DNA of 58,847 bases. Origin: a virus. The stretch's first letter is position 1, and the number at the start of each line of letters is the position of its first letter. Positions 7,170 to 14,948 of this stretch are shown one piece after another. The notes beneath the pieces are model-generated. The model did no database searches and had not been told where the DNA came from. It saw nothing but the letters and a program-made list of their open reading frames with translations. The position numbers were made by a program, and so were the translations under genes. The DNA lies in IMG/VR virus record IMGVR_UViG_3300044796_000233, positions 1 to 58,847 of that record; one strand, written 5' to 3'.

Positions 7170-7564
7170 AGTTGTCCTATCATAATCTTAGTGAGTTTTT
7201 TTACAGTCTCATGTACTATTGAGGTTTTTACTCTGAATCCTTGTTTTGATAACCTTTTCACGATATCCGGTGAGAACAATCCTTCTGCGTGAAGTTCCCA
7301 GATTCTTCGGTCTCGCTCTACTTCGAAAGGGTAGTTATGAAGGAAGTGCCCGGCTAGGCGGTAATACTCTTCCTTCGATGTTTGACCGCCATTTTGAACA
7401 GAATGTGATTTTCTGGCGAAGTGAAAAGAGTGCCACTGCTTAAGATTTCCGTCTTCTTGTTCGATATTTTCTACGCCTGATTTCTCTAGCTTCTTATTCC
7501 ACTCTCTAGATAGCTTTTGACAGTGCTTACACCCCTTGGTGATGTTACTGTGGTTGCACTTCAT
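7157..7564 (-). CDS. Protein with zinc-type Cys/His N-terminus and HTH-like C-terminus
   Basis: A 135-residue protein from the ATG at 7564 (a start 7 codons upstream lacks a good site; here AAGG is placed well). The N-terminus MKCNHSNITKGCKHC holds Cys and His in zinc-binding spacing. The middle is basic. The last 50 residues (RRIWELHAEGLFSPDIVKR followed by LSKQGFRVKTSIVHETVKKL) look like a helix-turn-helix. It could be a transcription regulator or an alternative small terminase. It lies four genes before the terminase block. Confidence 0.55.
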   Translation of the reverse strand: MKCNHSNITKGCKHCQKLSREWNKKLEKSGVENIEQEDGNLKQWHSFHFARKSHSVQNGGQTSKEEYYRLAGHFLHNYPFEVERDRRIWELHAEGLFSPDIVKRLSKQGFRVKTSIVHETVKKLTKIMIGQLWSS

Positions 7565-7868
7565 TCGCTGCCTTCTGCGCCGCAAACTGCCGTTGCTTTA
7601 TCTCCTGGAAAGCATTACCAGCTATTTGCTTTGCAGCTACGGCACGAATAGCCCTCACCATGCGATACTTAGAGCACCGGTGTTTGAGGGGTCCAAATCT
7701 TAGGATTTCTCCGGCAATGACAAATTTAACGTCGTCTTTACTGGAGGTAGGTAGGGAGTAGGTAGACATTAAGGCGTCTACCCACTCCTCGAAGGCTGGT
7801 ACTCCTTGGGGAAGAGGAGCAGGAAACAGCCCAAGAAACTTATTTAAATAACGTGTCCAAGTGTTCAT
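7545..7868 (-). CDS. Unknown protein with possible leaderless start
   Basis: A 107-residue protein, basic and Ala/Gln-rich at the C-terminus, with MNTWTRYLNKFLGLFPAPLPQGVPAFEEW at the N-terminus. No family is recognised. A TTGACA box at 7897-7902 with an AT-rich -10 at 7875-7880 places the transcript start practically at the ATG, and there is no Shine-Dalgarno sequence. The gene could therefore be translated from a leaderless message. It heads a run of overlapping genes ending at 5974. Confidence 0.55.
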   Translation of the reverse strand: MNTWTRYLNKFLGLFPAPLPQGVPAFEEWVDALMSTYSLPTSSKDDVKFVIAGEILRFGPLKHRCSKYRMVRAIRAVAAKQIAGNAFQEIKQRQFAAQKAANEVQPQ

Positions 7869-7874
7869 ATGTCA

Positions 7875-7902
7875 AATATGACACTTGGTTAAGAATTGTC
7901 AA
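7875..7902 (-). promoter_or_regulatory. Sigma70-type promoter with operator-like symmetry
   Basis: On the minus strand, TTGACA (7897-7902), 16 bases and CATATT (7875-7880). The -10 overlaps TGTCAAATATGACA, a near-palindrome around 7870-7883 that could bind a regulator. The expected transcription start lies at or next to the ATG at 7868. Confidence 0.5.
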
Positions 7903-7929
7903 TACAAATTATTAATTTTTATTCCACTA

Positions 7930-8433
7930 TTATCTCCAATACTTAAGGATGATTGTTCGGATTAGTTTTTCTTGCTTGATACGGTCGGCGACGAGGGCGG
8001 CGAAGAAGGCGGCGTCGTAGGCGGCGTCGTAGGCGTTGCAGGCGGCGGCGCTGGCGGCGAGGGCGGCGGCGTTGGCGGCGTCGTAGGCGGCGTAGGAGGC
8101 GTTGCAGGCGGCGGCGCTGGCGGCGAGGGCGGCGGCGTAGGCGGTGTCCTTATCTCCTTTTCTCGCTGCTTCAATAGCTTTCCGTGGCCTGCTATCGTTA
8201 GGATAGGCATTCTCAAATACATGTAAAACGCTCTCGGCGATGTCAGCAGCTGCTAGTACTACCTTTTCCGTTGGCATCAACCGAACCGCTACCCAAATCT
8301 TATCGGCATGCGTTATATGTTTCAATCCCATGAATTGCCGATACGTAAAGCTACGGTGACCGTAGCGCTTCAGATAATTTTCCCATCGATTGCTACAAGG
8401 CTTCAGTTTCTCAATCACATTTTTATTTATCAT
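7930..8433 (-). CDS. Ala-rich Imm5-like protein, copy 1
   Basis: A 167-residue member of a three-copy family in this genome (see also 8755-9240 and 51752-52312). The conserved N-terminal 90 residues include NRWENYLKRYGHRSFTYRQF, MGLKHITHADKIWVAVRLM, VLAAADIAESVLHVFEN and NDSRPRKAIEAARKGD. A tract of Ala repeats (AAYAA, AANAA, AALAASAAACNA twice) follows, then the conserved end KQEKLIRTIILKYWR. AADIAE, RPRKAIEAAR and an Ala-rich repeat tail are features of the Imm5-like putative immunity proteins (family knowledge). Function here is unknown. Start ATG 8433 follows AAGGAGTGACT. The repeat tract makes frame-neutral length change easy. Confidence 0.6.
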   Translation of the reverse strand: MINKNVIEKLKPCSNRWENYLKRYGHRSFTYRQFMGLKHITHADKIWVAVRLMPTEKVVLAAADIAESVLHVFENAYPNDSRPRKAIEAARKGDKDTAYAAALAASAAACNASYAAYDAANAAALAASAAACNAYDAAYDAAFFAALVADRIKQEKLIRTIILKYWR

Positions 8434-8442
8434 AGTCACTCC

Positions 8443-8553
8443 TTAGTTATCGATATTATGTAAGATCTCTATGAACATAGCTCTCCCATACACGGTGATA
8501 AACCACGTCTCGGTGTATTCGAATATATCGTCGTAGATTTGTTCGTCAAACAT
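8443..8553 (-). CDS. Small 36-residue protein
   Basis: A short frame, MFDEQIYDDIFEYTETWFIT..., acidic and aromatic. Its ATG overlaps the stop of the preceding gene as TAATG, and AAGGAG lies 9 bases upstream, so translation is likely. It ends 10 bases before the start of alanine-rich copy 1. No function is recognised. Size alone keeps confidence moderate. Confidence 0.5.
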   Translation of the reverse strand: MFDEQIYDDIFEYTETWFITVYGRAMFIEILHNIDN

Positions 8554-8753
8554 TAAGCGCACTCCTTTTCGTAAGCATCTTCAGCATCTAAAAGTCTTCG
8601 TACCTCGTACGTTAAGCAGCATTCAAGGGCAAATAAATCACCGACTAGCTCTTGGGCCTGCACATTGTCGTGATCTCTCCAAGCTTTACGTGCGCGTAGT
8701 TTTACTGAGTCGATGGCATCAAGGATATCTCTAACGTTCTGTGTGTTGTACAT
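8553..8753 (-). CDS. Small helical protein
   Basis: A 66-residue helical protein (DILDAIDSVKLRARKAWRDH...) with two Cys in the middle. The start is directly after the stop of alanine-rich copy 2, and its ribosome binding site (GGAGATAAT) is formed by the last codons and stop of that gene. No family is recognised. The gene depends on its neighbour for translation initiation context. Confidence 0.6.
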   Translation of the reverse strand: MYNTQNVRDILDAIDSVKLRARKAWRDHDNVQAQELVGDLFALECCLTYEVRRLLDAEDAYEKECA

Positions 8754-8754
8754 A

Positions 8755-9240
8755 TTATCTCCAATACTTAAGGATGATTGTTCGGATTAGTTTTTCTTGC
8801 TTTTTCCGATCGTCGGCGGCGATGGCGGCGTAGTCGGCGGCCCAGGTGGCGGCGGTGGCGCAGTCGTAGGCGGCGTTGATGGCGGCGTAGGAGGCGGCGT
8901 AGGCGGCGTAGGAGGCGTTGCAGGCGGCGGCGATGGCGGCGGCGCTGGCGGCTTTCCTATCTCCACTTCTCGCTGCTTCAATAGCTTTCCGTGGCCTGCT
9001 ATCGTTAGGATAGGCGTTTTCATAGATGTGCAAAACGCTCTCAGCGATGTCAGCAGCCGCTAACACTGCCTTTTCTTTTGGAAGTAACTGAAACGCTACC
9101 CATAATTTATCCGCATGCGTTATGTGCTTCAATCCCATGAATTGCCGATGCGAAAAACTTCGATCACCGTAGTGCTTCAGATAATTTTGCCATCGATCGT
9201 TGCACGGTTTTAGTTTCTCAATCACATTTTTATTTATCAT
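8755..9240 (-). CDS. Ala-rich Imm5-like protein, copy 2
   Basis: A 161-residue paralogue of 7930-8433 with the same N-terminus (MINKNVIEKLKPC), the RPRKAIEAARSGD signature, an Ala repeat tract differing in length and order (AAYAASYAAINAAYD) and the same end KQEKLIRTIILKYWR. ATG 9240 follows AGGAGTGACT. A sigma70-type promoter (TTGACT, 17 bases, GATACT) lies directly upstream. Its final codons supply the ribosome binding site for the gene at 8553-8753. The two neighbouring copies probably arose by duplication. Confidence 0.6.
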   Translation of the reverse strand: MINKNVIEKLKPCNDRWQNYLKHYGDRSFSHRQFMGLKHITHADKLWVAFQLLPKEKAVLAAADIAESVLHIYENAYPNDSRPRKAIEAARSGDRKAASAAAIAAACNASYAAYAASYAAINAAYDCATAATWAADYAAIAADDRKKQEKLIRTIILKYWR

Positions 9241-9257
9241 AGTCACTCCTAGAAATA

Positions 9258-9286
9258 AGTATCCTACTTCTCGACAAAAAAGTCAA
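9258..9286 (-). promoter_or_regulatory. Sigma70-type promoter for the alanine-rich gene pair
   Basis: Minus strand TTGACT (9281-9286), 17 bases, GATACT (9258-9263), about 18 bases before the AGGAGTGACT-ATG start at 9240. It lies in the AT-rich spacer after the DNA polymerase gene. It would allow the alanine-rich genes to be expressed separately from the replication genes. Confidence 0.5.
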
Positions 9287-9338
9287 AAGAGTTAACTATG
9301 AGAATGTACAACAAAATTTTTCAAAAGTTAAAAAACAT

Positions 9339-11405
9339 TTACTTCAAATCTCCTAAGTTCTTTGCAATCTTAGGTATAGCCACAAGATCAACACCGGGGA
9401 TGCGGCAGGTCTGCTGCATTGCGTTTTTAAGCATAGCGGATACAAGCTCCCCCTCCTCTTCTTTACACTCCACGATAATTTCATCGTGGACGCACAACAC
9501 TATTTTGCAGTCAATACCTGCTGCCTTAGCGGTGTTTTTAAATGCAATCATAGATCTATTAAGGATAGACGCCGCTGCGGACTGGTTAACAAAATTCACC
9601 GCGAGATTAAGCACAGTCTTAGCCTGGTAAGGCATGTCCATCCAGTCAACGCCCATGTAAACCTTACCGATACGTATGCCTTCCGGAAGTCGGCGTGGGC
9701 GTCCAAAAAGGCTTACCACACGTCCTTCGGTCTTTACTTGCTTATGACACCGGGTTTGGAGATATTTGACCGATGGAAAGGTCTCGAAATACGTGTCGAG
9801 AATTTCCTGCGCTTCGTTCATAGATATTCCAAGCACAGATGCGATACGAGGCGCAGTAGCTCCGTAGGTAGCGGCTAAGGCAATAGTCTTAGATATTTGG
9901 CGTTCTTTTTTGTATTTAATACCAAAGGCGTCTGGTCTTCCTTCTTTGAGTGGTACTGCGTCAGTTTTATTAAATACTTCCATTCCGATGACGGAATAGA
10001 AGTCCTCTCCATTCTTAAAACAGTTAAGCAACCGTTCGTCTCCTGACAAAGAAGCAAAGATTCTGGGTTCAATTTGCTCAAAATCTGCTCCGACAAAGAC
10101 TTTTCCAGGTCGACTAACGATGCACGACTTGATCCTCTTGTCATCTCTTGGCAAGTTCGTAAAATTTGGATCACGGCTACTGTACCTTCCACTGGTAGTT
10201 CCATGTTGAAGGAAGCTCGGTCGAATAACTCCATATTGTAATGACTCCTCTATGCCCTCTACGTAGGTGCTTAAAAGCTTGGTTAGTTTCTTGTACTGTA
10301 GCAGCTTCTGAACCCATTTGTACTTAGCTGCTACTTTCTTGAGCGCCTCTTCATCCACACTGATGTAGTTCCAGTATTCGCGAACCTTACGACCGCCAAC
10401 CACCTGCCCGGTGTACTGCTTCATCGTATGGATAAAGTTTCTCTTTGCTACGTCGGTGTAGATTTTACCAATTTGAAGGCTGTCTGCCCATTCTTTCCCG
10501 CCGTCAGTGAGACGGTAAAAGACCTCACCGAGTTGATCGTAGAGTAGCCACGCTAGTTGCGGTCCAGATCCTATATTGAAAGTAGTCTTGGCTGTATCAC
10601 CAGGGTACTTGTCCTTGATCTTATCTGCGATGTCTTTGTGGATGTCGGTGTATAGAGTAGCGATGTCTACCTCTAAGGTTTTTTTAAGTTTCCCGAGCGT
10701 TTCTACGTCGACCTTTAAACCCTCGGTGTTGAGGTCGTAAGTAGGACCGCGCAATAACGGCATGCTTTCCTCTTCGTAGAAGAACTTATCCAACCCTTCG
10801 TCCATGAGTTCTGGAAGCATTTCCCAGAACAAATTAAATGTTAGAATCGCGTCCTTGGCGCCGTACTTTGCGATAAGCTCGCTATCGGCTTTATAGAGTT
10901 CGTAGTTACCTTTTGTTACGCTTCCCCCATTTCGCTCGATCGACGACACCATTTCTTCTTTTTCCACAAGCGCTTGTTCACCGTAGAATTTGGCGCCCAG
11001 GGACTTCAGTCCTACATGTCTGTTTTCGTCAAGTAGGTGAGCCAAGATCATGGTGTCGGTGTGCACCGACGGCATCAGATCGACACCGTAGTTCACGTGG
11101 ACCTTGTCGCAGTCAAACGTAGCGTTGTGCATCAATAAGGGCTTATTGATCAAAGCTTTCATGACATCCGGTGCTGAAGAGTTGGTCTCAAGCACCGTCA
11201 TCGCCTGCTTTTCTCTGTCCCACTCCCTGGTGACTACATAGTAGGCGATATCCGATTCAGCGCACAGAGAGTACCCAATTATCTGGGATCTCTTCGCAAG
11301 GCCGTCCGTCTCGCAGTCAAAGCTGCAGTACGTCTTATCTTGTAGATAGCTTAGTAACTGTTGCACTTCTTTGTTCGTTCGTAGAATCCGCAATTCCTGG
11401 CTCAT
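9339..11405 (-). CDS. polA: Family A DNA polymerase with 3'-5' exonuclease domain
   Basis: A replicative polymerase of 688 residues, similar in size to T7 gp5. The exonuclease domain has DCETDG (D30, E32), NATFD (N94, D98) and YGAKD (Y181, D185). The polymerase domain has motif A DFEQIEPRI (D441), motif B RQISKTIALAATYGA (about 502-516) and motif C VHDEI (D641, E642). All catalytic residues are present, so proofreading and synthesis are both expected. The ATG at 11405 follows GGGAG and overlaps the primase-helicase gene by 71 bases. No thioredoxin-type loop could be judged by eye. Confidence 0.95.
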   Translation of the reverse strand: MSQELRILRTNKEVQQLLSYLQDKTYCSFDCETDGLAKRSQIIGYSLCAESDIAYYVVTREWDREKQAMTVLETNSSAPDVMKALINKPLLMHNATFDCDKVHVNYGVDLMPSVHTDTMILAHLLDENRHVGLKSLGAKFYGEQALVEKEEMVSSIERNGGSVTKGNYELYKADSELIAKYGAKDAILTFNLFWEMLPELMDEGLDKFFYEEESMPLLRGPTYDLNTEGLKVDVETLGKLKKTLEVDIATLYTDIHKDIADKIKDKYPGDTAKTTFNIGSGPQLAWLLYDQLGEVFYRLTDGGKEWADSLQIGKIYTDVAKRNFIHTMKQYTGQVVGGRKVREYWNYISVDEEALKKVAAKYKWVQKLLQYKKLTKLLSTYVEGIEESLQYGVIRPSFLQHGTTSGRYSSRDPNFTNLPRDDKRIKSCIVSRPGKVFVGADFEQIEPRIFASLSGDERLLNCFKNGEDFYSVIGMEVFNKTDAVPLKEGRPDAFGIKYKKERQISKTIALAATYGATAPRIASVLGISMNEAQEILDTYFETFPSVKYLQTRCHKQVKTEGRVVSLFGRPRRLPEGIRIGKVYMGVDWMDMPYQAKTVLNLAVNFVNQSAAASILNRSMIAFKNTAKAAGIDCKIVLCVHDEIIVECKEEEGELVSAMLKNAMQQTCRIPGVDLVAIPKIAKNLGDLK

Positions 11406-13221
11406 TGGTACTCCCGTTAAATGAAATCTTGGTGTAGGTTACTTGGTCTTTTTTCCGGTCTCGTCCGCGTAGCTTCCTTGCCACGTCGTCCCAGAACCTA
11501 AATGCCTCTTCCTCGTCGGTAGACATCTCTCTTAAAAGCTCTGCTTCGGAGTCAAAGTACATGTAATAAGGTACGTCTTCTTGTATGACGTCCTTACCTC
11601 GCTTTTTGTGACGTATCTTACAGAACTTGTAAGCCATCACCGTGGGGCAGCCGGGGTTGTGGTAACAGAGCTTTACAGGCTGCCACAGCGTGATTAAGAA
11701 GTCACAGTAGGATTCAAAAAATACGGTACCGTAGGCGGCATCCTTATTTAGCTCCAGATCTCCAATGCCTGCTTTTTCTCGGGGGGCCTGGGACTGCATG
11801 ATCAAAAGTGTGTTGGTGCGGATCGCAAATGCCTTCATGGCGTGGCATATGTCCATCAGCGCCTGATTCTCACCGTCCTTGCCTGATTTGCTAAGTGCGC
11901 CGATGTGGTCGATTACGACTACTCCTACTTTTTTCTTAGTTCGCATCTGGAACTGCACCAGGTATTCTTCAATGTCTGAGAGAGATAGTCTTCTGTACGA
12001 CCCATCCGGTGCGTAGTTACTCATGACATGCACTTTTTTATGTAGATGCTCGTCACCACGGCACATGTTTGCCCACCGCTCTGCTATCTCTGCGGCTGGT
12101 TGCTCTAGTGGTACGAAGAAATGTACGTAATTAGGATTATTTTGAACGATCCACTTGAACATGTTTAATGCTACGGTGGTCTTTCCCACGCCGGACCCAG
12201 CTACTAGTCCTATTACCTGTCCCAGGCGATAGCCGTATTCAGTGTTGTCCACCGATGGGTGGCATGGGATTCGGGTGCCTTTCATAGAATCACCGGCTTT
12301 CAAAATAATGTTGTCGACGCTGTCAGAAAGTTCTTCAAAAACCGAGGTCTCCTGATATTCAGGAATTTTATTAATGATGTCTTGTGCGTAGGCTTCACGG
12401 TGCTTAGGTGCTCGGGACAAGGCCTTGGGGCAGTTGGCTAGGATCGATAGTGCCTCTTCCTTAGAGAATCCGAAGGACCATAAAAGGTGCCCTAGCCTAA
12501 AATCTGATCTGCTACGATCGTCCGTGTTCCCTTGCCAAATTTCTCTTACTTCTTTACTTTCATTTAACAGTTTCTTAAACTTTCCTGACATCTTATAGTT
12601 AATCGCTATGACGTCAGATATCTCGTTATGGGTGTTATCCCAATGAGACTTGCAGTAGATTTCATCCTCCATACTGAGTTGCGGAAGAACTTGGTCCATC
12701 TGCTCAGAAGTGTATGTGTCTTCACCGGTGTAAATCTCTTCGCACGGCACCATGCGCTCCCAGGATTTCGTGTTTAGCGTGCCAGGAAGCCTCATAAGCT
12801 GACAAAGCTTACCTACTGCTAGGTCGGTATTGAGACACCGGGCTAGTCGCCTCTGGAGGCGAATGTAGGCCTTATCTGAAAGATCAGTGATTCGCCAGTA
12901 GGCGTGAACACCCCCGCCGCTATCAACTATCTTGGTGGGGCATAGAGGAAATTCACAGAGCCTATCTAAGAAAGCCTCTTTGGACGCGTAGACCTTTTCC
13001 TTTAGGTCCATGTCGACGAAAACGCACTCAAAAACGTTTATGTCTGTTCCCTGGACGCTACCGCCAGCGTAGTGACTCGGATAATTAGGAAAATAGTAAC
13101 AATTAAAACCACTCTCGTTATGTTTTTTAATTTCCTCCCACGTCAATTCGCCTTCGATGGTAGGAGGAGTTCCCGGTTTTTCCTCTCGAAGCCAGTCTGG
13201 ACTTATTAATCTAACCAGCAT
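11335..13221 (-). CDS. Primase (AEP-like) fused to a RecA-fold replicative helicase
   Basis: A 628-residue fusion. The N-terminal 200 residues carry FVDMDLKEK (D-x-D) and KIVDSGGGVHAYWRI, features of archaeo-eukaryotic-type primase (PrimPol-like) domains, rather than the TOPRIM and zinc finger of T7 gp4. Residues from about 330 form an SF4/DnaB-like ATPase, with Walker A GLVAGSGVGKTT, Walker B VVVIDHIGAL and LIMQSQAP. It likely primes and unwinds DNA at the fork with the polymerase just downstream. The last 71 bases overlap the polymerase start. The AEP assignment is motif-level only. Confidence 0.85.
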   Translation of the reverse strand: MLVRLISPDWLREEKPGTPPTIEGELTWEEIKKHNESGFNCYYFPNYPSHYAGGSVQGTDINVFECVFVDMDLKEKVYASKEAFLDRLCEFPLCPTKIVDSGGGVHAYWRITDLSDKAYIRLQRRLARCLNTDLAVGKLCQLMRLPGTLNTKSWERMVPCEEIYTGEDTYTSEQMDQVLPQLSMEDEIYCKSHWDNTHNEISDVIAINYKMSGKFKKLLNESKEVREIWQGNTDDRSRSDFRLGHLLWSFGFSKEEALSILANCPKALSRAPKHREAYAQDIINKIPEYQETSVFEELSDSVDNIILKAGDSMKGTRIPCHPSVDNTEYGYRLGQVIGLVAGSGVGKTTVALNMFKWIVQNNPNYVHFFVPLEQPAAEIAERWANMCRGDEHLHKKVHVMSNYAPDGSYRRLSLSDIEEYLVQFQMRTKKKVGVVVIDHIGALSKSGKDGENQALMDICHAMKAFAIRTNTLLIMQSQAPREKAGIGDLELNKDAAYGTVFFESYCDFLITLWQPVKLCYHNPGCPTVMAYKFCKIRHKKRGKDVIQEDVPYYMYFDSEAELLREMSTDEEEAFRFWDDVARKLRGRDRKKDQVTYTKISFNGSTNEPGIADSTNEQRSATVTKLSTR

Positions 13222-13411
13222 CGAATAGACTCCAGTGTTTTAGGTCCTTGTGCAGCACTACGTAGGTTCTAGTTTCGTAGAATATTTTATTATGCCTGTT
13301 GATTAAGTGTGCCCTGACCTTGGTGTGTGTGGTGAATTTGAGAGAATATAAAACATGTAGTGCTATGTCGTCCGTACAGTCATGCACCCACACTTCTCCG
13401 TAGTTAAACAT
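13211..13411 (-). CDS. Small protein before the primase-helicase
   Basis: A 66-residue protein from ATG 13411, chosen because TAGGAGTGACT precedes it; longer frames from upstream lack a site. The sequence MFNYGEVWVHDCTDDIALHVLYSLKF is followed by a basic patch and ends with KDLKHWSLFDAG. No family is recognised. Its stop overlaps the start of the primase-helicase by 11 bases, so it may be translated with the replication genes. Confidence 0.6.
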   Translation of the reverse strand: MFNYGEVWVHDCTDDIALHVLYSLKFTTHTKVRAHLINRHNKIFYETRTYVVLHKDLKHWSLFDAG

Positions 13412-13428
13412 AGTCACTCCTAATATAA

Positions 13429-13545
13429 TTGAGCAGGATCGGATTTGATACCGACAAACGTGATCTTTTCTTGCCTTATTACTCACTGCCCGGGCTTTGT
13501 GACGGGGTTAATGTGTCCTTTAGAATTGCCACATCGCCTGCTCAA
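13429..13545 (-). ncRNA. Candidate structured RNA or origin element
   Basis: A 9-bp inverted repeat TTGAGCAGG (13429-13437) and CCTGCTCAA (13537-13545) closes a 117-base region. On the minus strand, internal short stems can form: ATGTG/CACAT, TCAC/GTGA around GCCCGGGC, and TCGG/CCGA. This gives a multi-branch shape. It lies in the only long spacer between the SSB-like and replication genes, 18 bases before the start at 13411. It could be a leader RNA element or a replication origin. The pairing is read by eye; no known class is recognised. Confidence 0.4.
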
Positions 13546-13636
13546 AACTTTTTATAAATGGGCCGGTAACCCGTTCCGTTCGTTTAACCCCCGGCTGGAT
13601 AGGGGCACCCATGGTATCTACAAGTGGGGATAGTAC
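13546..13636. other. Spacer after the SSB-like gene
   Basis: Non-coding stretch between the SSB-like stop and the candidate structured RNA. It contains several short inverted repeats (GCCGG/CCGGC enclosing GGTTAAACGAAC on the minus strand, and GGATA/TATCC at 13627-13641) and no convincing gene. It may be part of the same structured leader. Confidence 0.4.
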
Positions 13637-14107
13637 TTATCCAGTCTTACGGTTGTTCAAACGCGCAGCAAGCTCTGCTTGACGAGCGCTAGACACCGCG
13701 GCGCCGGACGGGGCAGCCTTAGCGCGGGCCGTAGTCGCCGGGGGGGCTTCAACAACGTCCTCTTCCTGGCCGGCAAGTGCAGCTTCGATATCCGCATCGT
13801 CTGCAACGTAGCTGGTGTCTACTTCGAAGTCGAAAAGCTTAGTAGGATTACCTTGCTTAGACGGCTTAGAAGCGCTGTAGGTGATACGAACAAGCTGGCC
13901 CGGAGTCTTGGTGTCGGCCCAGTCCGAAAGCACTTTGGACGGGACGACGGCCTTAAGACCTTCCTGAGTCTTAAAGATAAGCTTAGTCGTAGGACCATAC
14001 TTACCGTTGAACGGGAAGCTGCCCAGATAAACACCGGTGAGGGAGTCACCGATGTTGGTGAACTTAAAGAACTCGCCGCTCATTTCGTTGTCTTTTTCAA
14101 ATGCCAT
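13637..14107 (-). CDS. Probable single-stranded DNA-binding protein
   Basis: A 156-residue protein from ATG 14107 (AAAGGA 6-7 bases upstream; ATG 14113 is too close to that site). Residues 1-90 fit an OB-fold type phage SSB: MSGEFFKFTNIGDSLTGVYL, GPTTKLIFKTQEG, QLVRITYSASKPSK, LFDFEVD. An acidic segment DDADIEAAL and an Ala/Pro-rich basic tail follow. It lacks the acidic C-terminal tip typical of many SSBs; the acidic stretch is internal instead. Its position before primase-helicase and polymerase supports a replication role. Confidence 0.65.
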   Translation of the reverse strand: MAFEKDNEMSGEFFKFTNIGDSLTGVYLGSFPFNGKYGPTTKLIFKTQEGLKAVVPSKVLSDWADTKTPGQLVRITYSASKPSKQGNPTKLFDFEVDTSYVADDADIEAALAGQEEDVVEAPPATTARAKAAPSGAAVSSARQAELAARLNNRKTG

Positions 14108-14143
14108 TTTCATTTCCTTTGCTAGTTGTTGAACTGATTTGTC

Positions 14144-14401
14144 TCACTTGACAAGTTTCAGTTTTCGGGATTTTTTACGTCCCAAACTTTCAAAATCTTT
14201 ACATGCTTCGCAGTAAGCACTATCCACTAAGCATGTCTGATACTCGCCTTCGTAGCAAGCTAAATGATAGCCGCAGAGCCTCCACGGTGGATCTTTTCTT
14301 TTCGGAGCGTTTGCTACAATCACTATCCACAGCACGCAGCACGACGAGAGTAAGGACACAAAAATTAAGCTGCTATATAGCGCGTGCTCGGTGTAGTTCA
14401 T
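14144..14401 (-). CDS. Small membrane protein with Cys-rich soluble part
   Basis: An 85-residue protein with one membrane helix (LIFVSLLSSCCVLWIVIVA, about 11-30), then a basic loop and a Cys-rich segment (CGYHLACYEGEYQTC, CEAC) and a Lys/Arg tail. No family is recognised. It overlaps the gene upstream as ATGA. Its end contains ACTTGTCAAGT, a palindrome also present in the divergent control region at 26620-26634. Confidence 0.55.
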   Translation of the reverse strand: MNYTEHALYSSLIFVSLLSSCCVLWIVIVANAPKRKDPPWRLCGYHLACYEGEYQTCLVDSAYCEACKDFESLGRKKSRKLKLVK

Positions 14402-14625
14402 ACTTGCCTCACGATTTTACGAGGAAAAGGCATGATGCCTTCTCTCCAGTAGCAGAACACATATTCGTCGTTTTTGATGTACTTCCAGCGTTCGTCTTCC
14501 GTAACATGCTTCGGCACATAACGAGTCTCGATTGGACGAACAAATGTTCCGGCTGAAACAGTTTTTTTATCGTATCCTTCATTGTACGAGTATTCTTCTG
14601 TCAGAGCATAGTCCGGTGTCTTCAC
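14398..14625 (-). CDS. Conserved small phage protein
   Basis: A 75-residue protein. The stretch SAGTFVRPIETRYVPKHV followed by YVFCYWREGIMPFPR looks like a conserved phage domain that I have seen without an assigned function. It is acidic at the N-terminus and basic at the end. It overlaps both neighbours by 4 bases in a tight run from RNR to the SSB-like gene. Confidence 0.55.
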   Translation of the reverse strand: MKTPDYALTEEYSYNEGYDKKTVSAGTFVRPIETRYVPKHVTEDERWKYIKNDEYVFCYWREGIMPFPRKIVRQV

Positions 14626-14948
14626 AGCTCGGCCTTATGCGCTAGCTGTTTGTATATATAAGCAGCATGCGTGTTCATGTTGTCCGTGTATACCGCGTGG
14701 AGTTCCGCTGATACCTCCTCCACTTGTGCCGGATCTAAATTAGCCGATGATACGCACAAGGAGGCATAGTAAGCGTGCCATAGCTCATGTTTCACTGTCT
14801 CCAAAGTAAAGTCACTGGCGTTAATCACTATCTCCTTGTTGGCGAAAATAGTTAGTCCCGCCGCGTCGTTTCCGTGAATTTTTGTAAATGCGTCGTTATC
14901 CAACACCCGTACTTTCCATTTACGGTCGAAGATTTTAAGTGTAATCAT
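14622..14948 (-). CDS. Zinc metallopeptidase-like protein (HExxH)
   Basis: A 108-residue protein with a KHELWHAYYAS motif (about residues 53-63), the HExxH signature of zincin metallopeptidases. The rest fits a minimal phage peptidase of the kind seen in ImmA/SprT-like groups: a strand TIFANKEIVINAS before the motif helix, then an acidic helix VEEVSAELHAVYT with a possible third ligand. A protease acting on a host regulator or a virion protein is possible. It overlaps the dUTPase gene by 4 bases. Confidence 0.6.
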   Translation of the reverse strand: MITLKIFDRKWKVRVLDNDAFTKIHGNDAAGLTIFANKEIVINASDFTLETVKHELWHAYYASLCVSSANLDPAQVEEVSAELHAVYTDNMNTHAAYIYKQLAHKAEL

